Assembly (NCBI RefSeq): GCF_023516615.1
Contig: NZ_JAMGBF010000015.1
Location: 117,713 to 181,712 of the forward strand
Source of the DNA: Streptomyces panaciradicis
Lineage (GTDB): Bacteria; Actinomycetota; Actinomycetes; Streptomycetales; Streptomycetaceae
DNA length: 64,000 nucleotides
Direction of reading: 5' to 3'
A program made the translations under genes and the position numbers. This document shows positions 40,721 to 48,636 of the stretch, in pieces (the stretch's first letter is position 1; each line of letters begins with the position of its first letter). The notes beneath the pieces are model-generated. The model was not told the origin of the DNA and made no database searches. It saw only the letters and a list, made by a program, of their open reading frames with translations.

Positions 40721-40742
40721 CTGTAACTACTAGTATGTACAG
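40721..40742. promoter_or_regulatory. TetR-type operator, near-perfect 22-bp inverted repeat
   Basis: The sequence has the form CTGTA-NN-TACTAGTA-NN-TACAG, centred on ACTAGT; the two unpaired dinucleotides are the only mismatches. It lies in the 178-bp region between the TetR start and the divergent SHOCT-ABC operon, and also overlaps a possible ATG of tetR at 40735. It is therefore the likely site by which the TetR protein controls both its own operon and the ABC operon. Confidence 0.75.
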
Positions 40743-40749
40743 TGCGTGG

Positions 40750-41325
40750 GTGAGCACTTCGGAGAGCACCGCGGACCGACTCGTCGACGCCACCCGTGAG
40801 CTGCTGTGGGAGCGCGGGTACGTGGGGACGAGCCCCAAGGCGATCCTGGCGCGGGCGGGCGCCGGACAGGGCAGCATGTACCACCACTTCAAGGGGAAAC
40901 CCGACCTCGCGCTGGCGGCGATCCGGCGGACGGCCGCGGAACTGCGGACCACCGCCGAGGCGCTGCTGAGTGGGCCGGGGACACCGTACGAACGCATCGA
41001 GGCGTATCTGCTGCGCGAGCGCGACGTGTTGCGGGGCTGCCCGGTGGGGCGGCTGACGATGGACCCGGACGTCGTCGCCAGTGCCGCGCTGCGCGCTCCG
41101 GTCGACGAGACGCTGGACGCGATCCGTGAGCTGATCGCGGGGATCGTGGAGGAGGGCAAGGAACTCGGCCAGTTCGCGCCCTCGCTGGACGGCGAGGAGA
41201 TCGCCGCGGCCGTCCTCGCGACCGTCCAGGGCGGCTATGTGCTCGCCCGCGCCTCCGGATCTGCGGCCGACTTCGACGCCGGTGTCCGGGGCCTGCTCTC
41301 CCTGCTCGCCCCGCGCCCCGCCTGA
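40750..41325 (+). CDS. TetR-family transcriptional repressor
   Basis: 191 residues from GTG 40750. N-terminal HTH of TetR type (DRLVDATRELLWERGYVGTSPKAILARAGAGQGSMYHHFKGK) and a helical ligand-binding C-terminal domain (LRGCPVGRLTMD is typical of the AcrR-like LmrA/YxaF group). An ATG at 40735 is possible but lies inside the operator. Two further genes follow in the same direction (DUF4865 and phosphotriesterase family), the first only 10 bp away with a GAGGAGG site. Likely represses these and the divergent ABC operon. Confidence 0.9.
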   Translation: MSTSESTADRLVDATRELLWERGYVGTSPKAILARAGAGQGSMYHHFKGKPDLALAAIRRTAAELRTTAEALLSGPGTPYERIEAYLLRERDVLRGCPVGRLTMDPDVVASAALRAPVDETLDAIRELIAGIVEEGKELGQFAPSLDGEEIAAAVLATVQGGYVLARASGSAADFDAGVRGLLSLLAPRPA

Positions 41326-41335
41326 GGAGGCATCG

Positions 41336-41919
41336 ATGCACGCCATGCAGTACGAGCTGCCCCTCCCCGCCGATTACGACACCGGCATCGTGCGCGCCCG
41401 GGTCGACCGCAAGGGACACCTGCTGGACGACTGGGAGGGGCTCGGGTACAAGGCCTACCTGCTGCGCGAGCGCGGGGTGGACGGCTCGCCGGTCAACCAG
41501 TACGCGCCGTTCTACCTGTGGAACACCATGGAGGGCATGAACTCCTTCCTCTGGGGGGGGCCTTCCAGGGGCTGAGCGACGACTTCGGGCGGCCGTCGGT
41601 GCGGCAGTGGTCGGGGCTCGCGTACGCGCAGGGCACGGCCGGCGCGGGTGCGGCGTGCAGGGCGGTGCGTCGGCGGCGGCGCCTGCCGGACGGCGTCGTC
41701 CTGGCCGACGTCATGGCGGAGGCGGTGGACGAGGTCGGGCGGCTGGCAGGCGAGGACGGGGCCGTGCTCGCGGCGGCCGCGGTGGACACCAGCCGCTGGG
41801 AACTGCTGCACTTCTCGCTCTGGGAGCACCCGGCGCCGACGGCGCGAGGGGACGTGTTCCAGGTGCTGCACCTGTCCGCGCCGGGGCGGGACGCGCTGCC
41901 GGAGGGCCGGCAGTGGTGA
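41336..41919 (+). pseudogene. DUF4865 family gene with a frameshift in a run of eight G
   Basis: The first frame (41336-41575) starts MQYELPLPADYDTGIVR after a GAGGAGG site and reads through QYAPFYLWNTMEGMNSFLWGG, the conserved N-terminal core of DUF4865. It then meets a G8 run at 41553-41560 and ends at a TGA in 41573-41575. The correct continuation, FQGLSDDFGRPSVRQWSGLAYAQG and onwards, lies in the next frame and ends at 41919, where it overlaps the phosphotriesterase start. Adding one G restores a complete protein of about 194 residues. Either a real loss-of-function change, phase variation, or a sequencing error in the homopolymer. Function of DUF4865 is unknown; it commonly accompanies TetR regulators. 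Confidence 0.85.
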
Positions 41920-42824
41920 CTTCGGTCCGTACGGTGCTGGGGGACGTGCGTCCCGAGGAGCTGGGCGTGTGCGACGCGCACGACCATCTCTTCCTGCGCA
42001 GTCCCTTGTTGCCCGGCCAGGAACTCAACGACGGCGCCGCCGCCCGGGCCGAGTTGGCCGCGTTCCGGGCGGTGGGCGGCGGCACGGTGGTGCAGTGGAC
42101 GCCGTACGGCATGGGGCGGCGGGCCGCCGATCTGCCCGAGCTGTCCCGGTCCTCGGGAGTACATGTGGTGTGCGCGACCGGTCTGCACCAAGCGGCGCAC
42201 TACAGCGCGCAGTTGCTGGAGGAGCTGCGCGGCCGGCTCGCCGAGGTGTTCGTCGCGGAGCTCACGCAGGGCATCGGCACCTCCGGGGTGCGGGCCGGGC
42301 TGATCAAGGTCGCGGGCGGCTTCCACACGCTGGACGCGCACGCCCGCTGGACGATGACCGCGGCCGCCGAGGCCCATCACGCGACCGGGGCGCCGATCGC
42401 CGTGCACCTGGAGATGGGGACCGGAGCGCTGGATGTCCTCGACCTGCTGTGCGGCAGCCTCGGCGTGGAGCCGCACCGGGTGATCCTCGGGCACCTGAAC
42501 CGCTCCCCCGACCCGGTCGTCCACCGGCAGGCCGCCGAGGCCGGCGTGTACCTCGCCTTCGACGGCCCGTCGCGGGCGCACCACGCCACCGACTGGCGGA
42601 TGCCGGAGGCCGTGCGGGCCCTGGCCGAGGCCGGTTTCGGGCATCGGCTGCTGCTCGGCGGGGACACCGTGGTCGCCGGGGCCCGGTCGGTCGACGGCGG
42701 CCCCGGAATGCCGTATCTCCTGCGCCGTGTCCGGCCCCGACTGGTGCTGGAGCTGGGCGAGGAGCTGACGGATCACATCCTGACGGAGAATCCCGGCCGG
42801 GCGTTCGCTGTGGAGTGGCGGTGA
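41916..42824 (+). CDS. Phosphotriesterase-family metal-dependent hydrolase
   Basis: 302 residues. The N-terminal metal motif is CDAHDHLFL; GLIKVAGG carries the candidate carboxylated lysine, AVHLEMGTGAL and LGHLNR supply further His ligands, and LLLGGDT the final Asp. This is the amidohydrolase-superfamily PTE/PHP group, which includes lactonases and phosphotriesterases; the native substrate is open. GTG 41916 overlaps the previous gene's TGA by 4 nt; GTG 41913 is equally possible (GGAGGG lies 6 nt upstream of it). Coupled to DUF4865 and TetR in one unit. Confidence 0.88.
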   Translation: MTSVRTVLGDVRPEELGVCDAHDHLFLRSPLLPGQELNDGAAARAELAAFRAVGGGTVVQWTPYGMGRRAADLPELSRSSGVHVVCATGLHQAAHYSAQLLEELRGRLAEVFVAELTQGIGTSGVRAGLIKVAGGFHTLDAHARWTMTAAAEAHHATGAPIAVHLEMGTGALDVLDLLCGSLGVEPHRVILGHLNRSPDPVVHRQAAEAGVYLAFDGPSRAHHATDWRMPEAVRALAEAGFGHRLLLGGDTVVAGARSVDGGPGMPYLLRRVRPRLVLELGEELTDHILTENPGRAFAVEWR

Positions 42825-42855
42825 GGCCAGTCGGAGGGCGCGGGCCGACGGCAGT

Positions 42856-43383
42856 TCAGCGGCAGAGGGCGTCGATGTCGTCGCAGAAGGACGGGAACTC
42901 GGTCCGGGCCTCGTCGACGATCTCCCCGGCGGGGCGGCGGGGCGTGGTGGCGTGGCGCTCGGCGAGCGCGGTCAGGGCCGGGTTCGGCCGGCCCTCGCGC
43001 TGTCCGAACTCCACGACCTCCAAGGGCCCGAGGCCGTCGGCCAGGACCCACAGGAAGTCGGAGAGGTTCGCCGCGACCACACCCATTTCCCCCTCGGAGC
43101 CGAAGAACACCACGGGCTGCTCGGCGAGCGGCCGGCCGGGGCGTACACACCACAGGGCGGCGAGACCGCCGGTGCCGTCCTGGCCGAAGACCCGGTAGGC
43201 GTCGCCGTCGAGTTCGTGGTTGCCGGTCCAGTGGCGCAGCCAGTCGGTGGTCTCCTCGGCGGAGTCGAAGGCGCCGTACGGCTCGAAGTCGACGCCCTCG
43301 CCGTCGTCGTAGTCGAACTCCGCCTGGGCCACGTCGGCCAGCGCCGGCGGGAAGCGGCGGGAGTCGTCCGTTGTCTCGATCAT
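42856..43383 (-). CDS. SUKH (SMI1/KNR4) family protein
   Basis: 175 residues. The later two-thirds has PVVFFGSEGEMGVVAANLSDFLWVLADG, the core of the SMI1/KNR4 superfamily, preceded by an acidic N-terminus and TTDWLRHWTGN. SUKH proteins are often immunity proteins for contact-dependent or polymorphic toxins; no toxin gene is next to it here, and many Streptomyces carry solitary copies. Immunity is therefore only one possibility. ATG 43383 is the natural start. Confidence 0.85.
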   Translation of the reverse strand: MIETTDDSRRFPPALADVAQAEFDYDDGEGVDFEPYGAFDSAEETTDWLRHWTGNHELDGDAYRVFGQDGTGGLAALWCVRPGRPLAEQPVVFFGSEGEMGVVAANLSDFLWVLADGLGPLEVVEFGQREGRPNPALTALAERHATTPRRPAGEIVDEARTEFPSFCDDIDALCR

Positions 43384-43424
43384 GCCCGCAGGCTAGCGAC
43401 CGGCACTGACAACGCCCGGCTGAG

Positions 43425-43880
43425 TCAGGGCGCGGTCCGGCCCAGGTCGAGCCGCTCGACGCGGGCCACGTTCTCGCGGTCCTCGGCGTCCTCGCTGGCC
43501 GTGGCGGCGAACCAGGCGTCGAGGATCTCCTTCAGCAGCGGCTCCGAGGTCAGCCGCAGGCTGAGCGCGAGCACGTTGGCGTCGTTCCAGCGGCGGGCGC
43601 CGTCCGCGCTGTAGGCGTCCGTGCACAGCGCGGCCCGTACACCGGGCACCTTGTTCGCGGCGATGGACGCGCCGGTGCCGGTCCAGCAGCACACGACCGC
43701 CTGGTCCGCCCGGCCGGCGGCGACCTCCCGGGCCGCCGCCTCCGAGCAGGCCGCCCACTGCGGGTCGTCGCCGGGGCTGAGCGCGCCGTGGGCCAGGACC
43801 TCGTGGCCGCGCCGGCCCAGCTCGGCGACGAGGGCGCGGGCGACGGGTTCGTCCATGTCGGAGGAGACGGAGATCCGCAT
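43425..43880 (-). CDS. RpiB/LacA/LacB-family sugar-phosphate isomerase
   Basis: 151 residues. Matches the ribose-5-phosphate isomerase B fold: N-terminal RISVSSDMDEPVARALV, CCWTGTGASIAANKVPGVRAALCTD (the phosphate loop and catalytic Cys region) and NDANVLALSLR. Catalyses an aldose-ketose phosphate isomerisation; whether ribose, allose or another sugar is used cannot be told. ATG 43880 opens the conserved part. A ROK repressor gene lies upstream on the same strand beyond a repeat array, which could link it to sugar control. Confidence 0.9.
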   Translation of the reverse strand: MRISVSSDMDEPVARALVAELGRRGHEVLAHGALSPGDDPQWAACSEAAAREVAAGRADQAVVCCWTGTGASIAANKVPGVRAALCTDAYSADGARRWNDANVLALSLRLTSEPLLKEILDAWFAATASEDAEDRENVARVERLDLGRTAP

Positions 43881-43911
43881 GCCGACGAGCGTAACTCGCC
43901 GCGCCGCCGCT

Positions 43912-44087
43912 GACCGGCGGCGTCTGCCGTCCGGACTCCTTGGACCGGCGGCGTCGGTCGCTCGGAGCTCCTCGGACCGGCGTCGGCCGCCCGGCACTCC
44001 CCGGACCGGCGACGTCGTGTGCCCGGGCGCTCGGGCGCTCGCCGGACCGGCGGCATCGGCCGCCCGGCACTCCCCGGTCCGGCTCGC
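43912..44087. repeat. Imperfect direct repeats, unit about 30-41 bp
   Basis: Units starting GACCGGC begin at 43912, 43943, 43975, 44004 and 44045, with a related GTCCGGC copy at 44077. Recurrent pieces are GGCGGCGTCGG, GCCGCCCGGCACTCCCCG and CGGAC. It lies between the RpiB and ROK genes, both on the minus strand, without a gene of its own. Unrelated in sequence to the 58-bp array at 34 kb, but similarly GC-rich and intergenic. Confidence 0.75.
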
Positions 44088-44132
44088 CCCGATGCCACCC
44101 CGCACCGGCCAACCCGCCCCGCCCAGGCCGTC

Positions 44133-45371
44133 CTACGTGAGTGCTCCGAGCGGGTCGTCGAGGACCGGTTGCCATGCCAACTCCGCCGCTCCGACCAGGC
44201 TGTTGTGGTCGAGGGTGCAGGCCAGGATGGGCACTCCCCCGCTCTGGCCCCACAGGCTGCGGTCGGCGACGACGGCGCGCAGGCGGTCGGGGTCGGCGTC
44301 CAGGAGGGTGCGGTGCAGGCCGCCGAGGATGATGCGGTCGGGGTTGAGGATGTTGACCAGGCCCGCGAGGCCGAGGCCGAGGCGGTCGATGAGGGTTTCG
44401 GCGGCCGCGCGGACGGCAGGGTCGTCGTAGTGCTCGCGCACGAGGTCGTCGGCCTGCCGGAGCAGGGACACCTCGGGGCCCGGGTCGAGGCCGGCCGCCG
44501 TGAGGAGGGCGAGCGGATCGGCCTCGACGTCGAGGCAGCCGCGGCTGCCGCAGTGGCAGGGGCGCCCTTCGGGGTTGACGGTGAGGTGGCCGACCTCCAG
44601 GGCCAGGCCCGAACTGCCGGTGTGCAGGCGGCCGTCGAGGACCAGGGCGCCGCCGACGCCCCGGTGTCCGGTGGCCACGCACAGCAGGTCCCGGGCGCCG
44701 CGGCCGGCGCCGTGCCGGTGCTCGGCGAGCGCGGCCAGGTTGACGTCGTTGCCGGCGAAGGCCGGCCCGGTGATGCCGGCCTCTCGCACGCGCTCGGCGA
44801 AGATCCGCCGGACCGGCGCGCCGACGGGCCAGGCCAGGTGCAGGGGGTTGAGGGCCAGGCCGTCGGGCTCGGCGACCGCGGAGGGCACGGCGAGTCCGGC
44901 GCCGACGCAGCGCCGTCCGGTGGAGCGCAGCAGGTCCGTGCCCGCCTCCACGACCGAGCCGAGGACCTTGGCCGGGTCGGCGTCGACGGTCTCGCAGCCG
45001 GGCGCGGTGGCCACGATCCGGCCGCCCAGGCCGACCAGCGCGGCCCGGAAGCCGTCGGCGTGGACCTGCGCGGCGAGCACGACCGGGCCGTCGTCGGCGA
45101 CCGCGAGCCGGTGCGAGGGCCGGCCCTGGGAGCCGGCGGCCGCGCCGGGCCGGGCGTCGACCCGGATGAGCCCCAGGGCCTCCAGTTCGGCGGCGACCGC
45201 GCCCGCCGTCGCCCGGGTGACCCCGAGTTCGGCGGTGAGCACGGCGCGGGTGGGCGCGCGGCCGGTGTGCACGAGCTCCAACGCGGGCCCGAGCGCACCG
45301 CGCCCCCGGTCCAGCCGCGTCCTCGAGGTGGTTCCTTCCCCCGCCGGCCGGGGGTCAGCCTTGCCGCTCAT
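44133..45371 (-). CDS. ROK-family transcriptional repressor/sugar kinase-like protein
   Basis: 412 residues. An N-terminal winged HTH (LELVHTGRAPTRAVLTAELGVTRATAGAVAAELEALGLI) precedes an ROK sugar-kinase-like domain with ATGHRGVGGALVLDG, EVGHLTVNPEGRPCHCGSRGCLDV (zinc-binding ROK signature CxCGxxGC) and NILNPDRIILGG. This combination is that of NagC/Mlc/XylR-type repressors. Ligand sugar unknown. ATG 45371 begins a Pro/Gly-rich extension before the HTH. Confidence 0.92.
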   Translation of the reverse strand: MSGKADPRPAGEGTTSRTRLDRGRGALGPALELVHTGRAPTRAVLTAELGVTRATAGAVAAELEALGLIRVDARPGAAAGSQGRPSHRLAVADDGPVVLAAQVHADGFRAALVGLGGRIVATAPGCETVDADPAKVLGSVVEAGTDLLRSTGRRCVGAGLAVPSAVAEPDGLALNPLHLAWPVGAPVRRIFAERVREAGITGPAFAGNDVNLAALAEHRHGAGRGARDLLCVATGHRGVGGALVLDGRLHTGSSGLALEVGHLTVNPEGRPCHCGSRGCLDVEADPLALLTAAGLDPGPEVSLLRQADDLVREHYDDPAVRAAAETLIDRLGLGLAGLVNILNPDRIILGGLHRTLLDADPDRLRAVVADRSLWGQSGGVPILACTLDHNSLVGAAELAWQPVLDDPLGALT

Positions 45372-45407
45372 GAGGGCGAGTCTCCCATGATCCGCAGCCG
45401 CCTCCGG

Positions 45408-46058
45408 CTACAGGCCGCTGACCCGGAGCGTGATGTTCAGACGTCCGGACAGCCCCAGCCGGGGCGGCGCGGTGCCCGCGTGCACCCGGGGCACCCCGTG
45501 GTAGGCGAGCCGGGAGGGGCCGCCGAACACGAACAGGTCACCGCTGCGCAGCTCCACGTCCGTGTAGGGCCGGGTGCGGGTCTCGGTGTTGCCGAAGCGG
45601 AAGACGCAGGTGTCGCCGAGGCTCAGGGACACCACCGGCGCGTCCGATCTCTCGTCGCTGTCGCGGTGCATGCCCATCCGGGCGTCGCCGTCGTAGAAGT
45701 TGATCAGTGCGATGTCGTACGGCGGTGCGGGGGCGCCCAGCGCGTCGGCGACGGCCCGCCGCCCCAGCTCGCCGAGCCATGCGGGGAACGGCTTCACGGG
45801 CGCGCCGTCGCCGTCGACGACCGTAGGCGCGTAGCCGTACGGGTACCAGTGGTGGCCGAGGCAGACCTGGCGGGCGGACATGGTGCCCCCGCCGGGTACG
45901 CGTACCGTCCGCAGTCCGGCCGGCGGGCGCGCCCATTCCCGGCAGGCGTCCAGCAGTTCGCGCTGGCGGCCGTCGTCGAGCCAGTCCGGCAGGTGCACGG
46001 CTCCCGGGGAGACCTCGGTGCGGGGTCGGGGGAACAGCTCGGCTTCCATACCGGCCAT
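45408..46058 (-). CDS. AlkB-like 2-oxoglutarate/Fe(II) dioxygenase
   Basis: 216 residues. The iron ligands His131 and Asp133 (MHRDSDE), His187 (YHGVPR) and the 2-oxoglutarate arginine region (RLNITLR, Arg206/Arg212) match the AlkB family, as do YDIALINFYDGDARMGMH and SGDLFVFGGPSR. Expected to remove alkyl groups from nucleic-acid bases, cytoplasmic. ATG 46058 has TGGAG 4 nt upstream. The upstream M50 gene ends 14 bp away on the same strand, so the two are cotranscribed; a direct functional link is not evident. Confidence 0.92.
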   Translation of the reverse strand: MAGMEAELFPRPRTEVSPGAVHLPDWLDDGRQRELLDACREWARPPAGLRTVRVPGGGTMSARQVCLGHHWYPYGYAPTVVDGDGAPVKPFPAWLGELGRRAVADALGAPAPPYDIALINFYDGDARMGMHRDSDERSDAPVVSLSLGDTCVFRFGNTETRTRPYTDVELRSGDLFVFGGPSRLAYHGVPRVHAGTAPPRLGLSGRLNITLRVSGL

Positions 46059-46072
46059 CCTGCTCCACCCGG

Positions 46073-47359
46073 TCAGCTCCGGCGACGGCGGCGTCGGCGG
46101 TCGCGCAGGCGGGTGGTGAACCACAGGGCGTGGAACGCGAGCAGTGATCCCAGGGTCAGGAGGGCGTCGGCGAGGTCGAGGCCGGTGCGTGCCGTGCGCA
46201 GACCGGTGACCGCGGTGAGGATCAGCCGGAGGTCCGCCGGGAGGGTGTAGAGGGCGAGTCCGGCCAGGCAGAGGGCGGTTCCGGCGACCTGGACGACGCT
46301 GTAGACGCGCACCGCGCGCCGTTCCGCCGGGGGCAGCTTCCGGGTGGGGTCGGCGTCCGGGGCGCGTCTGCGCAGCAGGCGGCCGGCCAGGTGACGGGCG
46401 TGGGCGCGGCCGTCCCCGTACAGGTCGCGGCAGCCGGTCAGGTCCTGCAGGACGAAGTACACGTCCGTCCGCATGAAGACCATGAGCTGGAAGGTGAGGG
46501 GCAGCAGCGCCCACAGCACGGTCGCGGCGAGCAGCCGGTGCGGGGCGGACCCGGGGGGCGTCACGAGCAGGAGCAGGAACGACGAGGCGGCGACGGCGAG
46601 ATTGACGGCGATGCCGGCCAGGTAGGCGGTCAACCGGTGGCGGCGGGGGGCGAGTTCGATGCCGCTGATGTCCGTCTGGGCGACGAGGAACTGCAGCCGG
46701 GTGGCGAAGCCGATCCGGCCCGGGACGCCCGCGGCCCTGGCCACGGCGAGGTGGGCCAGTTCGTGCAGCAGCAGGATGGACCAGCCCACGACGGCGCCGG
46801 AGAGGATCACCACGCTGCCCCGGTCGCTCCACAGCAGGTCGCGGTAGGTGGGGGCGAGTTCGGGATGCCGGAGGAGGACGGCCAGAGCGGCGGCGGCGAG
46901 GGCTGCGGTCAGCAGCGGCAGCAGGGGGTGGAGCAGGAAGCGCACGTGCTCGGGGCGCAGCCGGGGCAGGGTCGGCGGGCGCACCGGCTCCGTCGCCACC
47001 GGGCGGCCCGCGGCCTCGGCCACGAAGCCCAGGGCGATGAGGTCGCGCACGAACTCGGCCACGTCGAGTTCCTCGCCGGTCTCGGCGAGCGCCTGCTCCT
47101 GGGCCTGGCCGACGCTCAGTCCGCGCTCCAGCAGGCGGACGACCCTGATGCCGGCTTCGGGGAGGGCGACGAACGTCCGCGTCTCGCGCCGTCCGACGAT
47201 CCACTCGGCGCCGTCCGGTCGCCGGGTCAGGGCGTGCAGCCGGACGTGGGACTCCGGCCCCACCGTGATCGTCGTTGCGTCGGCGTCCTTCGCCGTGCTG
47301 TGCGGACGCATGGCCGGTTCGGTCACCGGAGCGGACACCCCCCGTGTTGACTCGGTCAT
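46073..47359 (-). CDS. Membrane M50 (site-2-protease-like) metalloprotease with PqqD-like N-terminal domain
   Basis: 428 residues from ATG 47359. Residues about 55-115 (REtRTFVALPEAG..LLERGLSVGQAQEQ..LDVAEFVRDLIALGFV pattern) resemble a PqqD/RRE-type peptide-binding domain. Then come six or more membrane segments with the M50 zinc motif HELAH at 199-203 and a later GRAHARHLAGR region, ending in an Arg-rich tail. In other bacteria such PqqD-M50 proteins process or export ribosomal peptides; no short precursor gene was found near by. Transcribed with the AlkB-like gene and divergent from rlmG. Confidence 0.75.
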   Translation of the reverse strand: MTESTRGVSAPVTEPAMRPHSTAKDADATTITVGPESHVRLHALTRRPDGAEWIVGRRETRTFVALPEAGIRVVRLLERGLSVGQAQEQALAETGEELDVAEFVRDLIALGFVAEAAGRPVATEPVRPPTLPRLRPEHVRFLLHPLLPLLTAALAAAALAVLLRHPELAPTYRDLLWSDRGSVVILSGAVVGWSILLLHELAHLAVARAAGVPGRIGFATRLQFLVAQTDISGIELAPRRHRLTAYLAGIAVNLAVAASSFLLLLVTPPGSAPHRLLAATVLWALLPLTFQLMVFMRTDVYFVLQDLTGCRDLYGDGRAHARHLAGRLLRRRAPDADPTRKLPPAERRAVRVYSVVQVAGTALCLAGLALYTLPADLRLILTAVTGLRTARTGLDLADALLTLGSLLAFHALWFTTRLRDRRRRRRRS

Positions 47360-47493
47360 GCCATCCTGGGCCGGTCGCCGGACCCCTGACAAGGGCCGCC
47401 CCGGTCCCGGCGGGGCCGTGGCGTCGGCGACCGGGGCGCTACGGCGGCCGCCCGACCGGGGATGACCTGCGGCTCCGCTAGCCTGGTCGCACG

Positions 47494-48636
47494 ATGAACG
47501 ACCGTATGACGACGCCCTGGGGCGAGTTCGCGCTGACCCGTTTCCCGGAGGACCCGCGCGAGAGGCTGCGCGCGTGGGACGCCTCCGACGAGTACCTGCT
47601 CGGCCATCTCGCCGAGGAGAAGGTCCCGCTGTCCGGCACGGTCGTGGTCCTCGGTGACCGCTGGGGCGCCCTGGTCACGGCGCTGGCCGAGCACGGGCCC
47701 ACCCAGATCACCGACTCCTTCCTCGCCCAGGAGGCCACCCGGCTCAACCTCGCGCGCAACGGCGTCGAGGCCGGCGCCGTACGCCTGCTGACCACGCAGG
47801 ACGTGCCGCCGGAGCGGGTCGACGTCCTGCTGGTGCGGGTGCCGAAGAGCCTCGCGCTGCTGGAGGACCAGCTGCTGCGGCTGGCGCCCGCCGTGCACGA
47901 GGGCACGGTCGTGGTCGGCACGGGCATGGTGAAGGAGATCCACACCTCGACGCTGGAGCTGTTCGAGCGGATCCTCGGTCCGACGCGCACCTCCCTCGCC
48001 GTGAAGAAGGCCCGGCTGATCTTCTGCACGCCCGATCCGTCGCTGGAACGGCCCGCCGACCCGTGGCCGTACACCTACACGCTGCCCGAGGACATCGGTG
48101 CGGTCTCGGGCCGTACGGTCGTCAACCACGCGGGCGTGTTCTGCGCCGACCGGCTGGACATCGGCACCCGGTTCCTCCTGCGGCATCTGCCCGCCCCGGG
48201 CGCCCGCCGGGTCGTGGACCTCGGCTGCGGCAACGGGGTCGTGGGGACGGCCGTGGCGGTCGCCGACCCGGCCGCCGAGGTGCTGTTCGTCGACGAGTCG
48301 TTCCAGGCCGTGGCCTCAGCCGAGGCGACGTACCGGGCTAACGGGGTGCCCGGGCACGCCGAGTTCCGGGTCGGGGACGGCCTGGCGGGGGTGCCGGACG
48401 GGAGTGTCGACCTGGTCCTCAACAATCCGCCGTTCCACTCCCACCAGGCGACGACGGACGCGACGGCGTGGCGGATGTTCACCGGGGCGAAGCGGGTGCT
48501 GCGCCCCGGCGGCGAGCTGTGGGTGGTCGGCAACCGGCACCTGGGCTACCACGTCAAGCTCAGGCGGCTGTTCGGCAACAGCCGCCTGGTCGCGAGCGAC
48601 CCGAAGTTCGTGGTGCTCAAGGCCGTCAAGCGGTGA
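47494..48636 (+). CDS. RlmG-like rRNA (guanine-N2)-methyltransferase
   Basis: 380 residues. Two-domain layout: an N-terminal RlmG/RsmC-type non-catalytic domain (1-170) and a SAM-binding catalytic domain with VVDLGCGNGVVG (motif I) and NPPF at 311-314, the hallmark of N2-guanine methyltransferases. Likely methylates 23S rRNA. ATG 47494 follows the 134-bp divergent region shared with the M50 gene. Its stop codon directly abuts the stop of the convergent aldolase gene. Confidence 0.9.
   Translation: MNDRMTTPWGEFALTRFPEDPRERLRAWDASDEYLLGHLAEEKVPLSGTVVVLGDRWGALVTALAEHGPTQITDSFLAQEATRLNLARNGVEAGAVRLLTTQDVPPERVDVLLVRVPKSLALLEDQLLRLAPAVHEGTVVVGTGMVKEIHTSTLELFERILGPTRTSLAVKKARLIFCTPDPSLERPADPWPYTYTLPEDIGAVSGRTVVNHAGVFCADRLDIGTRFLLRHLPAPGARRVVDLGCGNGVVGTAVAVADPAAEVLFVDESFQAVASAEATYRANGVPGHAEFRVGDGLAGVPDGSVDLVLNNPPFHSHQATTDATAWRMFTGAKRVLRPGGELWVVGNRHLGYHVKLRRLFGNSRLVASDPKFVVLKAVKR

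Noticed and set aside
41553..41560. Programmed ribosomal frameshift in the DUF4865 gene
   Set aside because: A G8 run could slip, but there is no downstream stimulatory structure I could identify and the family is normally encoded in one frame; mutation or sequencing error is simpler.
42856..43383. SUKH protein as immunity partner of a polymorphic toxin
   Set aside because: No toxin, WXG100 or RHS gene lies next to it; kept only as a family assignment.
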